Shown in pieces: positions 23,922 through 33,270 of a DNA stretch of 64,000 nt; the first letter of the stretch is position 1; every line of letters begins with the position of its first letter. The notes under the pieces are model-generated. The model was not told where the DNA came from and made no database searches. It was given only the letters and a program-made list of their open reading frames with translations. The position numbers and the translations under genes were made by a program. Origin of the DNA: an uncultured Bacteriovorax sp. Lineage in GTDB: Bacteria > Bdellovibrionota > Bacteriovoracia > Bacteriovoracales > Bacteriovoracaceae. The stretch lies in assembly GCA_946481315.1 (NCBI GenBank), contig CAMLMH010000001.1, positions 434,001 to 498,000 of the forward strand, in the 5' to 3' direction.

Positions 23922-26000
23922 ATGAATGACATGTTTAAAAAAATGAAAATTTTTAGTCAGGGACCAGACGTCTTAGCGGCTGCTGGTATTTTGATGATCA
24001 TGGTGGTGATGATCGTTCCAATTCACCCGTTTATTCTCGATTTGCTTCTGGCCTTCTCGCTGGCTACTTCAGTTATGATCATGCTGGTTGCGCTTTATTC
24101 CAAGAAGCCGCTAGATTTTTCGACATTTCCTTCTGTGCTTTTAATCTCGACATTATTTCGCCTGGCCCTGAACGTTGCCTCCACCAGAAATATTCTGATC
24201 AACGGGGCAAGCGATGGTACGGCTGCTGCCGGTGAACTCATCAAGGCATTCGGTGAGTTTGTCGTCGAAGGTAATTTTGTTGTTGGTATCATTATCTTTA
24301 TTATTTTAGTTATCATTAACTTTATGGTTGTAACGAAAGGTGCCGGCCGTATCGCTGAAGTTGGTGCTCGCTTCACCCTCGATGCAATGCCAGGTAAGCA
24401 GATGGCCATCGATGCCGATTTGAATGCCGGATTAATCAATGACGTTGAAGCAAAACGCCGGCGTAAAGAAGTTGCTGAAGAGGCTGACTTTTACGGATCA
24501 ATGGACGGTGCTTCGAAGTTCGTTCGCGGTGACGCTATCGCGGGTATTTTGATTACAGCGGTAAACGTTATCGGCGGTATTATCATCGGAGTTGCTCAAA
24601 GTGGAATGGACTTTGGAACTGCGGCTGAAACATTTACTCTGTTAACAGTTGGTGATGGTCTCGTCACTCAGATTCCTGCTCTGATCATTTCAACTGCTGC
24701 AGGTATTTTAGTTACCCGTTCCGGTACTGATGACAACATCGGTACACAGGTTCAGAAGCAATTTAAAGTTCACCCGAAAGCTGTTTACATCGCAGCAGCA
24801 GTCCTTGTCTTCTTTGGTCTTATTCCCGGATTACCAAAACTGCCGTTCTTCATGATGGGAGCTTTCTTGGGATTTGTTGCCCACAAAATGGAGCAATCAA
24901 ATACAAATGAAGCGATCGCTGAAAAACAAAAAGCAGTGGAAGTCACCAAAAAGGCCAATCCACAAAATCTGGAAGAACTTCTCAATATGGAGCTGGTGGA
25001 GCTGGAAGTTGGATACGGACTTGTTCATTTAGTTGATACTGAACAAAACGGTGACCTTCTAGAACGTATCACTCATATGCGTAAAATTTTCGCACTTGAT
25101 TGGGGGGTCATCATTCCTTCGGTCAAGATCAAAGACAATCTGGAGCTAAAGCCTGGTGGATACTCTGTAAAAATTAAAGGCGTTCAGGTAGCAAAAGGGG
25201 AGTTGATGTCTGACTACTTCCTGGCCATGGATCCGGGAACAGTCATTGAAAAAATCGACGGGGTGGAGACGACCGAACCTGTCTTTGGATTAAGAGCGGT
25301 CTGGATTTCAGAAGACCAAAAAGAAGACGCTCAATACAATGGTTATACCGTAGTAGATTGCTCGACAATCGTAGCTACCCACTTAACTGAAATCCTGAAA
25401 TCAAACCTGCACGAGTTATTTGGACGGCAGGAACTTGTCCGTGTACTGGATAATTTTAAAGAGACAAATCCAAAATTAGTCAACGATTTAATACCTGACA
25501 TTGTTAATCTGGGAATCGTTCTTAAGGTCATGAAAAATTTACTGCGGGAAGGAGTTTCAGTACGAGATCTACGCACAATTTTAGAGACATTATCAGAGTA
25601 TGGCTCTACAATAAAAGATACAGAAGCGCTTACTGAGTATTCACGTCAGGCGCTCTATAGAACCATCACCGAAAAGATTAAAAGTGATTCGGGAGATATT
25701 CCATTGTTCACTCTGGATAGAAATATTGAAGAGTCTATTGCTCAAAATATTATTCAGACTGATCAGGGGCAACAACTCTCGCTTGATCCCAAGGTGACTC
25801 AAATCATTCTGGCTTCACTCAATGAAAAAATTGAAGAAGCGACCAGTATGGGAGAGAAAATGGTAGTATTGTGCTCTCCGGTCATTCGCGCTCACTTTAA
25901 GCGTTTGACAGAAAAATTTATACCCAACCTTGTGGTAGTAAGCCACAATGAATTAAGCCCTGATGCTAATATCAGATCACTAGGAACGGTGAGGTTGTAA
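23922..26000 (+). CDS. flhA: Flagellar export protein FlhA
   Basis: 692 residues, the normal length. About eight TM helices occupy the first 330 residues and include the conserved FHIPEP-like loop region (GARFTLDAMPGKQMAIDADL). A large cytoplasmic domain then binds export chaperones; PDIVNLGIVLKVMKNLLREG is well conserved. FlhA forms the nonameric ring under the export gate. The next gene, flhF, starts 3 nt after the stop. Confidence 0.97.
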   Translation: MNDMFKKMKIFSQGPDVLAAAGILMIMVVMIVPIHPFILDLLLAFSLATSVMIMLVALYSKKPLDFSTFPSVLLISTLFRLALNVASTRNILINGASDGTAAAGELIKAFGEFVVEGNFVVGIIIFIILVIINFMVVTKGAGRIAEVGARFTLDAMPGKQMAIDADLNAGLINDVEAKRRRKEVAEEADFYGSMDGASKFVRGDAIAGILITAVNVIGGIIIGVAQSGMDFGTAAETFTLLTVGDGLVTQIPALIISTAAGILVTRSGTDDNIGTQVQKQFKVHPKAVYIAAAVLVFFGLIPGLPKLPFFMMGAFLGFVAHKMEQSNTNEAIAEKQKAVEVTKKANPQNLEELLNMELVELEVGYGLVHLVDTEQNGDLLERITHMRKIFALDWGVIIPSVKIKDNLELKPGGYSVKIKGVQVAKGELMSDYFLAMDPGTVIEKIDGVETTEPVFGLRAVWISEDQKEDAQYNGYTVVDCSTIVATHLTEILKSNLHELFGRQELVRVLDNFKETNPKLVNDLIPDIVNLGIVLKVMKNLLREGVSVRDLRTILETLSEYGSTIKDTEALTEYSRQALYRTITEKIKSDSGDIPLFTLDRNIEESIAQNIIQTDQGQQLSLDPKVTQIILASLNEKIEEATSMGEKMVVLCSPVIRAHFKRLTEKFIPNLVVVSHNELSPDANIRSLGTVRL

Positions 26001-26003
26001 TAA

Positions 26004-27542
26004 ATGTACGTCAGAAAATTTGAAGCAGACAGCATCGAAGAAGCATTAAAGGACATCAAGCGTGAACTTGGTCCTGACGCCGTTATCCTGAAGACTATTA
26101 CAAATAAAGGTCTTAAAGGCGCGTTCAAAAAGAAAAAAATTGAAATCACTGCAGCTATTTCTGAAAAAAATTACGTGAAGAAGGCGCAGGTCGATACCAT
26201 CCTCAACGACAATCAAAAAGAAGAATTTTATAACGGCAGTGCAAGTTATATTGCAAACATGATTGATCAGCATGACCAGTCTAAAGCTGCAAAAGAGTCT
26301 TCGAAACAACAGGGTTCAACGTCTATGCAGAAACAATCGGGATACGGAAATGCCGGTCTGAATCGTACCGTAACAACAACCAAAGGAATCGCTTCTTCGA
26401 TTAAAGAAGGTTTGGATGATTTTCTAAGTTTAGGTGAAAAAGAAGATCGTCATCACATACGTGAATTTAATTTTGATGATGAAATTGAATCGGGTCGTCC
26501 GATGCAGGCCGTTCCGCGTAAGCCGCAGTTTGCTCAGCATTCTCAGCAAAACATGGGAAGACAACAGGCTCCGGCACAACAAGCAGCTCCGGTAACCAGA
26601 GAAATTATTCGTGAAACTGCTGCTCCTGCCTCTGCTCCGGTCAGCAATGTCCGTCATGACGCTGAATTTGAAAAACAAAAAAATAAAATTGAAGAGCTTG
26701 AAAAGAAGCTATTTGAACTAAGCAGAAATTTTGAGCGCGTTCATAAAAAAGAACCAATTGGCATTTACCAGTTAAGAACAACACTAAGAAGTCTGGATAT
26801 CAACGAAACTTACATTCAGCAGCTGATTAAAAAAGGACTGTTTGAACTAACGGATACTGACGTTGAAAATGCTGACGTGGTATTCGAGTTTGCTCTTCGT
26901 GAAATGATGAACACTGTTTCAGTGGCCATGCCTTTATTTGCTGCCAGTGAAAATAAAAAGGCACCGGTAATTACGGTGTTTTTATCTGAATCTTCTTGCG
27001 GTCAGACATCCATGGTTCAAAAAATCGGAATGCTCCGCCCGGAATCAGTCATCATTAAAAACACTTTTGCAACCGTTAATCCCGCAAAAGAAACACCAAC
27101 TCCATTCGCTGAAAAAATATTCGGAATGTCTGTTGTAAAAACTCACTCGATTGCTGAAATCGTTGCTGAGTGCAGAAAAGCAATGGAAAACGGAAAGTCT
27201 GTTTTTATTGATTATAAATGCAGTGAAACGGAAGCAAATGAAACTAAGAAATTTATCGACGGCCTACGTCGAGCTTTTTCGAAAGTGGAAGTATTGATCA
27301 CTCTTTCAGCTATTCATACTGAGTTATACAATAGAAAAATCCTGGGCACATACAGAAGACTTTCTGATGGTGTCGTTGTTTCACATGTTGATGCTTGTCT
27401 GAACTTTGGTTCATTATTCAACATTACTCAGGACATTAAGGATCTTCCGTACAAGTTTTTTGGTACAGGAGAAGTGGTTCCGGGAGATCTGGAGCCAGCT
27501 AGTTCAGAGAGATTGTTAGCAGGTATTTTTAAGTTAACGTAA
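26004..27542 (+). CDS. flhF: FlhF-like flagellar placement protein with degenerate GTPase site
   Basis: 512 residues. The N-terminal FlhF B-domain (MYVRKFEADSIEEALKDIKR, then LGPDAVIL) is clear, followed by a Gln/Ala-rich linker and an SRP-type N-domain. The NG GTPase domain follows but is degenerate. The P-loop reads LSESSCGQTS where FlhF normally has GPTGVGKTT, with Gln334 in place of the catalytic Lys. The DTAGR box is FIDYKCSE, and the TKxD box is SHVDA. GTP hydrolysis is therefore doubtful. In polar-flagellates FlhF recruits the first basal-body parts to the pole. Its position between flhA and flhG is standard, which supports orthology. Confidence 0.9.
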   Translation: MYVRKFEADSIEEALKDIKRELGPDAVILKTITNKGLKGAFKKKKIEITAAISEKNYVKKAQVDTILNDNQKEEFYNGSASYIANMIDQHDQSKAAKESSKQQGSTSMQKQSGYGNAGLNRTVTTTKGIASSIKEGLDDFLSLGEKEDRHHIREFNFDDEIESGRPMQAVPRKPQFAQHSQQNMGRQQAPAQQAAPVTREIIRETAAPASAPVSNVRHDAEFEKQKNKIEELEKKLFELSRNFERVHKKEPIGIYQLRTTLRSLDINETYIQQLIKKGLFELTDTDVENADVVFEFALREMMNTVSVAMPLFAASENKKAPVITVFLSESSCGQTSMVQKIGMLRPESVIIKNTFATVNPAKETPTPFAEKIFGMSVVKTHSIAEIVAECRKAMENGKSVFIDYKCSETEANETKKFIDGLRRAFSKVEVLITLSAIHTELYNRKILGTYRRLSDGVVVSHVDACLNFGSLFNITQDIKDLPYKFFGTGEVVPGDLEPASSERLLAGIFKLT

Positions 27543-27626
27543 GCGTTTTTTAACATTCAAAAAATCCGGTGACCATGATGGAAGCCGGACAAAGATAAAA
27601 TGAACTATAGGGGAGACAGGAAGTCC

Positions 27627-28514
27627 ATGCTTAGTTTAAAGAAGCCCAATCCGAGTGATTGGCTAGCATCGCAGAACAAATACCAGTCCAAAAAAACAAC
27701 AAACAAAGCTAAGACCATTTCTGTTACCGCCGGCAAGGGAGGAGTTGGAAAAACTTCAGTCGCCGTTAAGATGGCCAAGATCCTTGCTCACTCTGGCTAC
27801 AAGGTATTGCTGCTGGATTGTGATACAAATCTCTCCAATACAGTTGTGAAGCTGGGATTGCCAATCACCTCATACTTTTATGAACTCATTTCAGCTCAGC
27901 GCGAGTTTGAAGATTGTCTGCATAAAGACGGAAATCTTCATTTACTGGCCGGTTGTAATGGCAGTATCGACATGTTCAAGAAGAGCCTGGAAATTGACCG
28001 GGTGATCATCGATATTCTGGTAAATCATGAAAAAGAATACGATTACATTATTCTCGATTGTCCGGCGGGTATTACAAAAGAAACGCTGACTCTGAATGCT
28101 TATTCTGATTACCGTTTTGTTGTCGTTACTCCTGATAAGTCATCGGTCACTGATTCTTATTCGTTGATTAAAATCCTGAATAAAGAATTCGGGGTTAACG
28201 ATAATCACCTTATCATCAATAAAAAATCATCTGAAGGCCAGTATCAAAGGATGATTAAAACTCTCAGCGAAACAGTTGAAACTTTTCTAAAGTGCAGATT
28301 ACACATCCTCGGAGGAATCGAGAAAGTCGAGTCTCCTGTGGATCATTTCGATACGGTTCTCCTACACCAGGAAAATAATTCCCTCCATAAGAATTTTGTG
28401 AACATTGTTAAGCGATTCACCGAAGAGACAGAGGGCGTTTCCTTGGAGAATGGCAATTTGTCAGCACCAAGGTTTTCTACACGCTCCGAACAAGAAGTTC
28501 GTTTAACAATTTAG
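27627..28514 (+). CDS. flhG: MinD-like ATPase FlhG (FleN)
   Basis: Controls flagellar number by acting on FlhF and FlrA-type partners. 295 residues from ATG 27627 (AGGGGAGACAGG upstream; an ATG nine codons earlier has a weaker site). The deviant Walker A is intact (VTAGKGGVGKTSVAVK), with LLLDCDTNLSN and DYIILDCPAG following. The N-terminus (LSLKKPNPSDWLASQNKYQS) shows no DQAxxLR helix, the segment by which FlhG stimulates the FlhF GTPase. That fits the degenerate GTPase in the neighbouring FlhF. Confidence 0.93.
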   Translation: MLSLKKPNPSDWLASQNKYQSKKTTNKAKTISVTAGKGGVGKTSVAVKMAKILAHSGYKVLLLDCDTNLSNTVVKLGLPITSYFYELISAQREFEDCLHKDGNLHLLAGCNGSIDMFKKSLEIDRVIIDILVNHEKEYDYIILDCPAGITKETLTLNAYSDYRFVVVTPDKSSVTDSYSLIKILNKEFGVNDNHLIINKKSSEGQYQRMIKTLSETVETFLKCRLHILGGIEKVESPVDHFDTVLLHQENNSLHKNFVNIVKRFTEETEGVSLENGNLSAPRFSTRSEQEVRLTI

Positions 28515-28529
28515 TAGGGGAGAGCACGG

Positions 28530-29315
28530 ATGTCGACACTATCAAAAAAACTAAAAAATTTAAAAGATTACCGCTCTACCGTTGAACCAAAGGTGAAAGA
28601 CGAAATTATCGTTGAGTACGCACCGTTGGTTAAATATATTGCCCAGAAAATAGCATCAAGACTTCCATCGAATATTGAACTGGATGATCTCATTTCTTGT
28701 GGAGTCATCGGTCTGATGGACGCTATTGAAAAATTCGATCCAAATCGCGATAACAAATTTAAGACATATGCTGAATTCCGTATTCGCGGAGCGATCCTGG
28801 ATGAACTGAGAGCACAGGACTGGGTTCCTCGCTCAATTCGTGAAAAAGCGAAAACTGTAGAAAGAGCTTACAGCAAACTGGAAGCAAACCTGGGGCGTCC
28901 GGCGACTGACGAAGAAATGTGTTCTGAACTGGGGATGAATCAGGAGGAATTCCATGATCTTCTCAATAAAGCAAAATCCATTTCACTGCTCAATATTGAT
29001 GATTCTGCCAGTTTCAACAAAGGCGATAAGAAACTTATCTCGGAAGTGATGGAAGACCATAAGGCTCTTAATCCATACACGACGGTTTCTCAAAAAGACT
29101 CTCGTGAAAAAATCAAAGAGGGAATTATGACTTTGCCGGAAAAACAAAGACTGGTTCTTTCTCTGTATTACTACGAAGACCTGAATCTGAAAGAAATCGG
29201 ACAGGTTCTGGATGTCACAGAATCTCGTGTTTCTCAGCTGCATACACAGGCGATTTTAAAGTTAAAAGCAAAACTCAGAACCTTATTTGAATCTTCAGAG
29301 GATCTGGCTGGCTAA
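28530..29315 (+). CDS. fliA: Flagellar sigma factor FliA (sigma-28)
   Basis: 261 residues, the usual size for sigma-28. Region 2 is clear (SRLPSNIELDDLISCGVIGL, then the DPNRDNKFKTYAEFRIRGAI stretch), as are region 3 (RPATDEEMCSELGM) and region 4 (LPEKQRLVLSLYYYEDLNLK, ESRVSQLHTQAI). It directs late flagellar and chemotaxis genes. I found one imperfect candidate target promoter at 1519-1548. No FlgM anti-sigma gene is in the window. Its stop TAA shares an A with the ATG of the next gene. Confidence 0.95.
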   Translation: MSTLSKKLKNLKDYRSTVEPKVKDEIIVEYAPLVKYIAQKIASRLPSNIELDDLISCGVIGLMDAIEKFDPNRDNKFKTYAEFRIRGAILDELRAQDWVPRSIREKAKTVERAYSKLEANLGRPATDEEMCSELGMNQEEFHDLLNKAKSISLLNIDDSASFNKGDKKLISEVMEDHKALNPYTTVSQKDSREKIKEGIMTLPEKQRLVLSLYYYEDLNLKEIGQVLDVTESRVSQLHTQAILKLKAKLRTLFESSEDLAG

Positions 29316-30256
29316 TGACAAATAAAGCTTATCAGGAAGACTTTGAAAGAAGTCTCAGCACGCTTGAAGACATTCAGCTGCTTTCAGAGTTCGCAGTATC
29401 TCCGCTGGTGAGTCACGCTTATTTTTATCTCTCGGAAATGAAGAGAAAGGCAGACGCTATTGTTTCGGGACAAGTGGCCCGGTTTGATGCCGTCTCGCAG
29501 GTCCTGGATGAAAAACTAACTTCCATTGTGAATGACTTCTTTGGAGATAAAGGGCGCTTCAAAGGTTTTCACTATTCTAAATCAACGAAACAAATCGATC
29601 TGAATAAATGGAACCTTATTCTCAATACTATTCCGGAATTGCTTTCGGTTGTGAGTCTTTTTAATTATCACGGGAATGTGGATGTTCGCTTCGATGAAAG
29701 CCGGCTGAGTATCAGTGGCATGATCCTGGAAGACGGCAAACTGGAATTAAACCGTAAATTCATTTATGTCGTCACCCGGAAATTGCTCCGGCAGAAAGTC
29801 CTCCTTACTTTTAAACTGGAGGAAACGGCCAGAACCGGACTATTTAAGTTAACTTTGAAGGCTGATATCAGCCACGACGAAAACCTTCTTTACCGGGTGA
29901 ATTTTAGAATTAATTCCAAAGAGCAATATTTGGTGGGATTTTCCAACATTTTTTGCCAGTATCGTACTCAATTTTCAGACTTAAGATCAGTTGGAGAGCA
30001 TAACATAATCGACATAGGCAGTGATCTGTCTGTCCGGCATACTTTTGGATTACCGGAGTTAAGTCGTATGGAATCGGCCAATAAAGAAATTTTACACTTT
30101 CCCTTTTTATTTCGTCCTATATCTATCATACTACCAGTGAAGGGTTCACTCGTAACTGATACCTATTCACGCAGTCTGGATGACGAAAACAAGAGAAAAC
30201 AGGATGTTTCTAAATACTTTCGCACTATCGATTTTTTCTCGCTTTTCAACTTCTAA
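29315..30256 (+). CDS. Unknown protein of the flagellar operon
   Basis: 313 residues, one-nt overlap with fliA (TAATG), so translationally coupled. There is no signal peptide, TM helix or recognised domain. The N-terminal third appears helical (SLSTLEDIQLLSEFAVSP, MKRKADAIVSGQV) and the middle beta-rich (VDVRFDESRLSISG, KLELNRKFIYVVTRK). The position suggests a role in regulating flagella or late assembly, but no function can be given. Confidence 0.75.
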   Translation: MTNKAYQEDFERSLSTLEDIQLLSEFAVSPLVSHAYFYLSEMKRKADAIVSGQVARFDAVSQVLDEKLTSIVNDFFGDKGRFKGFHYSKSTKQIDLNKWNLILNTIPELLSVVSLFNYHGNVDVRFDESRLSISGMILEDGKLELNRKFIYVVTRKLLRQKVLLTFKLEETARTGLFKLTLKADISHDENLLYRVNFRINSKEQYLVGFSNIFCQYRTQFSDLRSVGEHNIIDIGSDLSVRHTFGLPELSRMESANKEILHFPFLFRPISIILPVKGSLVTDTYSRSLDDENKRKQDVSKYFRTIDFFSLFNF

Positions 30257-30283
30257 TACATTTCCATTTTCGCAGGAGCTTCT

Positions 30284-32635
30284 ATGCGTTTTACTCTAGG
30301 AAGAGTAGTCCATTTCTATTACGTCAGTGTAATGGTGGCAGTCATTTCATTATTTGCCTATGGAGTGAAACATTACTGGGAAAGCGGGCTGCTGAATATC
30401 GATTACGTCAGTAATCTCTATGATGGAACCAGTAAAGTTAAGGCCGTTAAAGAACGCAATGATCTGGAGGAACTTAAAAAATTCGTCGATGGTGACCGTA
30501 TTAAGGATGCCAATAAAATATTCTCCAGAATGGAATCCGATGTAAAAGACCTGAAGTCTATCAAGTCGACAGAAGCTGTCCCTGGCTTTGAAGAAAATAT
30601 GCGTCAGGTGAAACAGTCTCTGATTAATTTCCAGTCTAATCCAGAATTATCAGTTCTTCTTAGCAACCTTTCAGCAAAAGTGGCTCAGTTTGAAGGCTTT
30701 GTAACAGAAAAGAAGTGGCCTACTTTAACTAAAATGTCAGTCAACCTAAGAAACAAGATTTCTCCAAGCCGGCTTATGGTTGGCGGCTTATACAACTTTG
30801 ATCGGACACAAAATTTAATCATGTCTATCAATAATGATCTTGAAGCGATGACTAACTTTACGGAATCATCCGGACTCCCTCTTGATATTAAAGGTGCAAT
30901 AGTTAATCGCATAAAAGTTCTCAAAGATGAATCGGCTCAACTTTCAACATATGTTGAAGATCATAAAAAATTTAACCGTCTCTATAAGGACTTTTCTGCG
31001 CAGTATGCAGGATGGTTTAAACAAGTTGAACCGGAAATAGCATTTAAGAAAATCCAGTTTGAAAAAAGCTCCCAGACAATTTTTTATAGTATTATTTTCG
31101 TCTTCACCGGACTGGTCGGTGCAACCGTTTTAGGTTTTGTGCTCTACAATTATTCAACTAAGAAAGGTTCCCAAAAAACAGAAAAAATAATCCTGGACAG
31201 TATTAAAGACGGATTACTTCCGGTGGAATCAAAACTAACCGTTGAACATTCTGCAGAGTTTAACAGTGAATTTAGCAAATACCGCGATTACGCTCATAAG
31301 CGAATGGCCTTCGGATCTATATTTCAGGAAGCAATGCCTTTTGCTTCAATTTTACTGGACTCCAACTTAAATGTTATCTGGGGTAACTCACATTTCTTTG
31401 AACAATGGCAATTGCAGAATTTTAAAGAAGACGATGACTCGTTGACGTGGGATTTTTTACAGCGTTTTACGAACTTAGAAGACAACAGTGCGGTGTTAAG
31501 TGCCCTGCGCATGAGCGCTCCGGGCTCTTACAAAATCCAGGTTAAATCAAACACCATGGCACAAGCAGCACCTTTTGAAATGTTTGTTTCACCAGTCGAC
31601 TATTCCGGCCAGAAAAGAATTCTTGTTATCTTCTATCCGATGCAGGAAGTTGAGCAACATCTATCGGCCAGCAAAGCAGCCATGACTTCACCGATTCTAA
31701 AAATGATTGAATTACAGAGTGAAGAAAAACTTACGACTGAAAGTAAAATGCAGCTGCGTACTCAGGCCGAAAAAGCAGGAGCCTCTGAACTCTTTTCAAA
31801 GATTAATCAGTATATTGAAAAAACCGAAGCTATACGCGATGACCTGAACAGAGAAATAGAAAGACTGGAAGCGCAAACAAGTGAAATGCGTAATACGTCT
31901 GCTGATATCCGTAAGACTCTGGTTTCTTCTTTTGAAACTCAGCGTACTTCAATGGATAAATATCACCAGTTCAAGGCGAGTGTGACAACAATGCTGGAAA
32001 CACGCGACCAGCTGGAAGATCAATTCCGTTTTGCCATCAACTCTTCGCGCGAGATCATCAAAGATCAAACTAAAATCCTTAATGCAGCTGAAAAAGCCGA
32101 AAAGAACGTTGATGATTATATTAAGTCACTAAAGACAATTACAAATTTAAAAGGTGAATTCAAAGAACTGAAAACAAGTGTGGATGAATTCAAATCACGG
32201 ATAGTTCAGGTTCTCGATCAGCTACTCATTTTCCAGAGTCATGAAGATGATACTCAGCGAGTAGACCAGTTTCTGGGGAAAATTAAAATCGAGATCAAAG
32301 GTTTCGAAAAAGTCCTGCAGAGCTTTAATGAGGTTGTCACTCAGCTCGATGTAACGGTCACTAAAGTCGATATGATGGTAGAATCCCGCGAGCGAGTGGA
32401 TTTGGACAGTGTTCGTTATAAAATGGAATCAATCAAAAACAATCTTGAAAACGTTCAGTTCTCTGTTTCCAGGTTAACCCAGACTTCTCATTCCAAGGAT
32501 GAAGAAATGATTGCGGTTTTAAAAGCGCTGGTTATCAATCTAAAATCTGAAATGAAGCGAATCAACGATCTTTGCCGCTTGACAGGAATGGGACCAGAGC
32601 AGCTGGAAATAATTGCTCAGGATACAGTTATCTAA
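30284..32635 (+). CDS. Membrane coiled-coil protein with PAS-like domain, flagellar operon
   Basis: 783 residues, CAGGAG before the ATG. Topology: TM1 about 11-28, a helical extracytoplasmic part to about 265, TM2 about 266-288, a PAS-like domain about 347-450 (FASILLDSNLNVIWGNSHFF), and then nearly 300 residues of heptad-rich coiled coil to the end. No kinase, GGDEF or MCP tip is visible. The layout is chemoreceptor- or polar-scaffold-like without a known output. It is last in the fliL operon, and its stop interlocks with the convergent coaE stop by 4 nt. The function is unknown; sensing or cell-pole organisation is my inference. Confidence 0.75.
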   Translation: MRFTLGRVVHFYYVSVMVAVISLFAYGVKHYWESGLLNIDYVSNLYDGTSKVKAVKERNDLEELKKFVDGDRIKDANKIFSRMESDVKDLKSIKSTEAVPGFEENMRQVKQSLINFQSNPELSVLLSNLSAKVAQFEGFVTEKKWPTLTKMSVNLRNKISPSRLMVGGLYNFDRTQNLIMSINNDLEAMTNFTESSGLPLDIKGAIVNRIKVLKDESAQLSTYVEDHKKFNRLYKDFSAQYAGWFKQVEPEIAFKKIQFEKSSQTIFYSIIFVFTGLVGATVLGFVLYNYSTKKGSQKTEKIILDSIKDGLLPVESKLTVEHSAEFNSEFSKYRDYAHKRMAFGSIFQEAMPFASILLDSNLNVIWGNSHFFEQWQLQNFKEDDDSLTWDFLQRFTNLEDNSAVLSALRMSAPGSYKIQVKSNTMAQAAPFEMFVSPVDYSGQKRILVIFYPMQEVEQHLSASKAAMTSPILKMIELQSEEKLTTESKMQLRTQAEKAGASELFSKINQYIEKTEAIRDDLNREIERLEAQTSEMRNTSADIRKTLVSSFETQRTSMDKYHQFKASVTTMLETRDQLEDQFRFAINSSREIIKDQTKILNAAEKAEKNVDDYIKSLKTITNLKGEFKELKTSVDEFKSRIVQVLDQLLIFQSHEDDTQRVDQFLGKIKIEIKGFEKVLQSFNEVVTQLDVTVTKVDMMVESRERVDLDSVRYKMESIKNNLENVQFSVSRLTQTSHSKDEEMIAVLKALVINLKSEMKRINDLCRLTGMGPEQLEIIAQDTVI

Positions 32636-33270
32636 TGTAATTCACTTAGTATTTTTTGAAGACTGGCCTCGAGTTCCTCGGGGCCTTTATCATTTAAAAG
32701 CACAAGATTTGATCGACTCTTTTTTTCTTCGATGTCCAACTGCCGGGCCAAAATCGTTTCGGCCAGATGCGGAGTGATGTGATCTCTGGCGATCAGCCGG
32801 GCCTTCTGCATGTCGCGCGGGCAATAAACACAGAAAGAGGCATCTACTTTTTCGTCCAGCTTTTTTTCAAATAGCAGTGGGACGTCGTAGATCACGAATT
32901 CAGGATTGCCTAATGACAAATAGGCCTTTAGAAATTCTCCTTGCATTCGGGCATAAATAAACTGCTCGACCTTTTCCTGAATAAATGGATCGTTAAAGAC
33001 GAGGGCCCTTAATGTTTTAAAATCAATTTGCTGATTCAGAATTGCTGTCGGAAATTCCTGCTGAATAAAAGTGAGAGCATCTTGTGTGGCATAGATATTT
33101 TTCACCAGACGGTCAGCATCAATCAGTGCATAACCTCGCTGGCGCAATAAACCGGCCACCGTACTTTTTCCTGTCGCAATTCCGCCAGTCAGTCCTATAA
33201 TCGGTACCGGCAATTGATAGAGACGCTCGGTCTGCGTTTTAGTTATCCACTTAGGATTTAGCTTTTTCAT
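32632..33270 (-). CDS. coaE: Dephospho-CoA kinase
   Basis: Last step of coenzyme A synthesis: phosphorylates dephospho-CoA. 212 residues from 33270 (an ATG at 33297 is possible). The P-loop GGIATGKST is at 29-37, after an N-terminal extension of about 20 residues that CoaE usually lacks. The DADRLVKNIY and YDVPLLFEKKLD motifs of CoaE are present. It overlaps the 3' end of mazG by 20 nt. Confidence 0.95.
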   Translation of the reverse strand: MKKLNPKWITKTQTERLYQLPVPIIGLTGGIATGKSTVAGLLRQRGYALIDADRLVKNIYATQDALTFIQQEFPTAILNQQIDFKTLRALVFNDPFIQEKVEQFIYARMQGEFLKAYLSLGNPEFVIYDVPLLFEKKLDEKVDASFCVYCPRDMQKARLIARDHITPHLAETILARQLDIEEKKSRSNLVLLNDKGPEELEASLQKILSELH

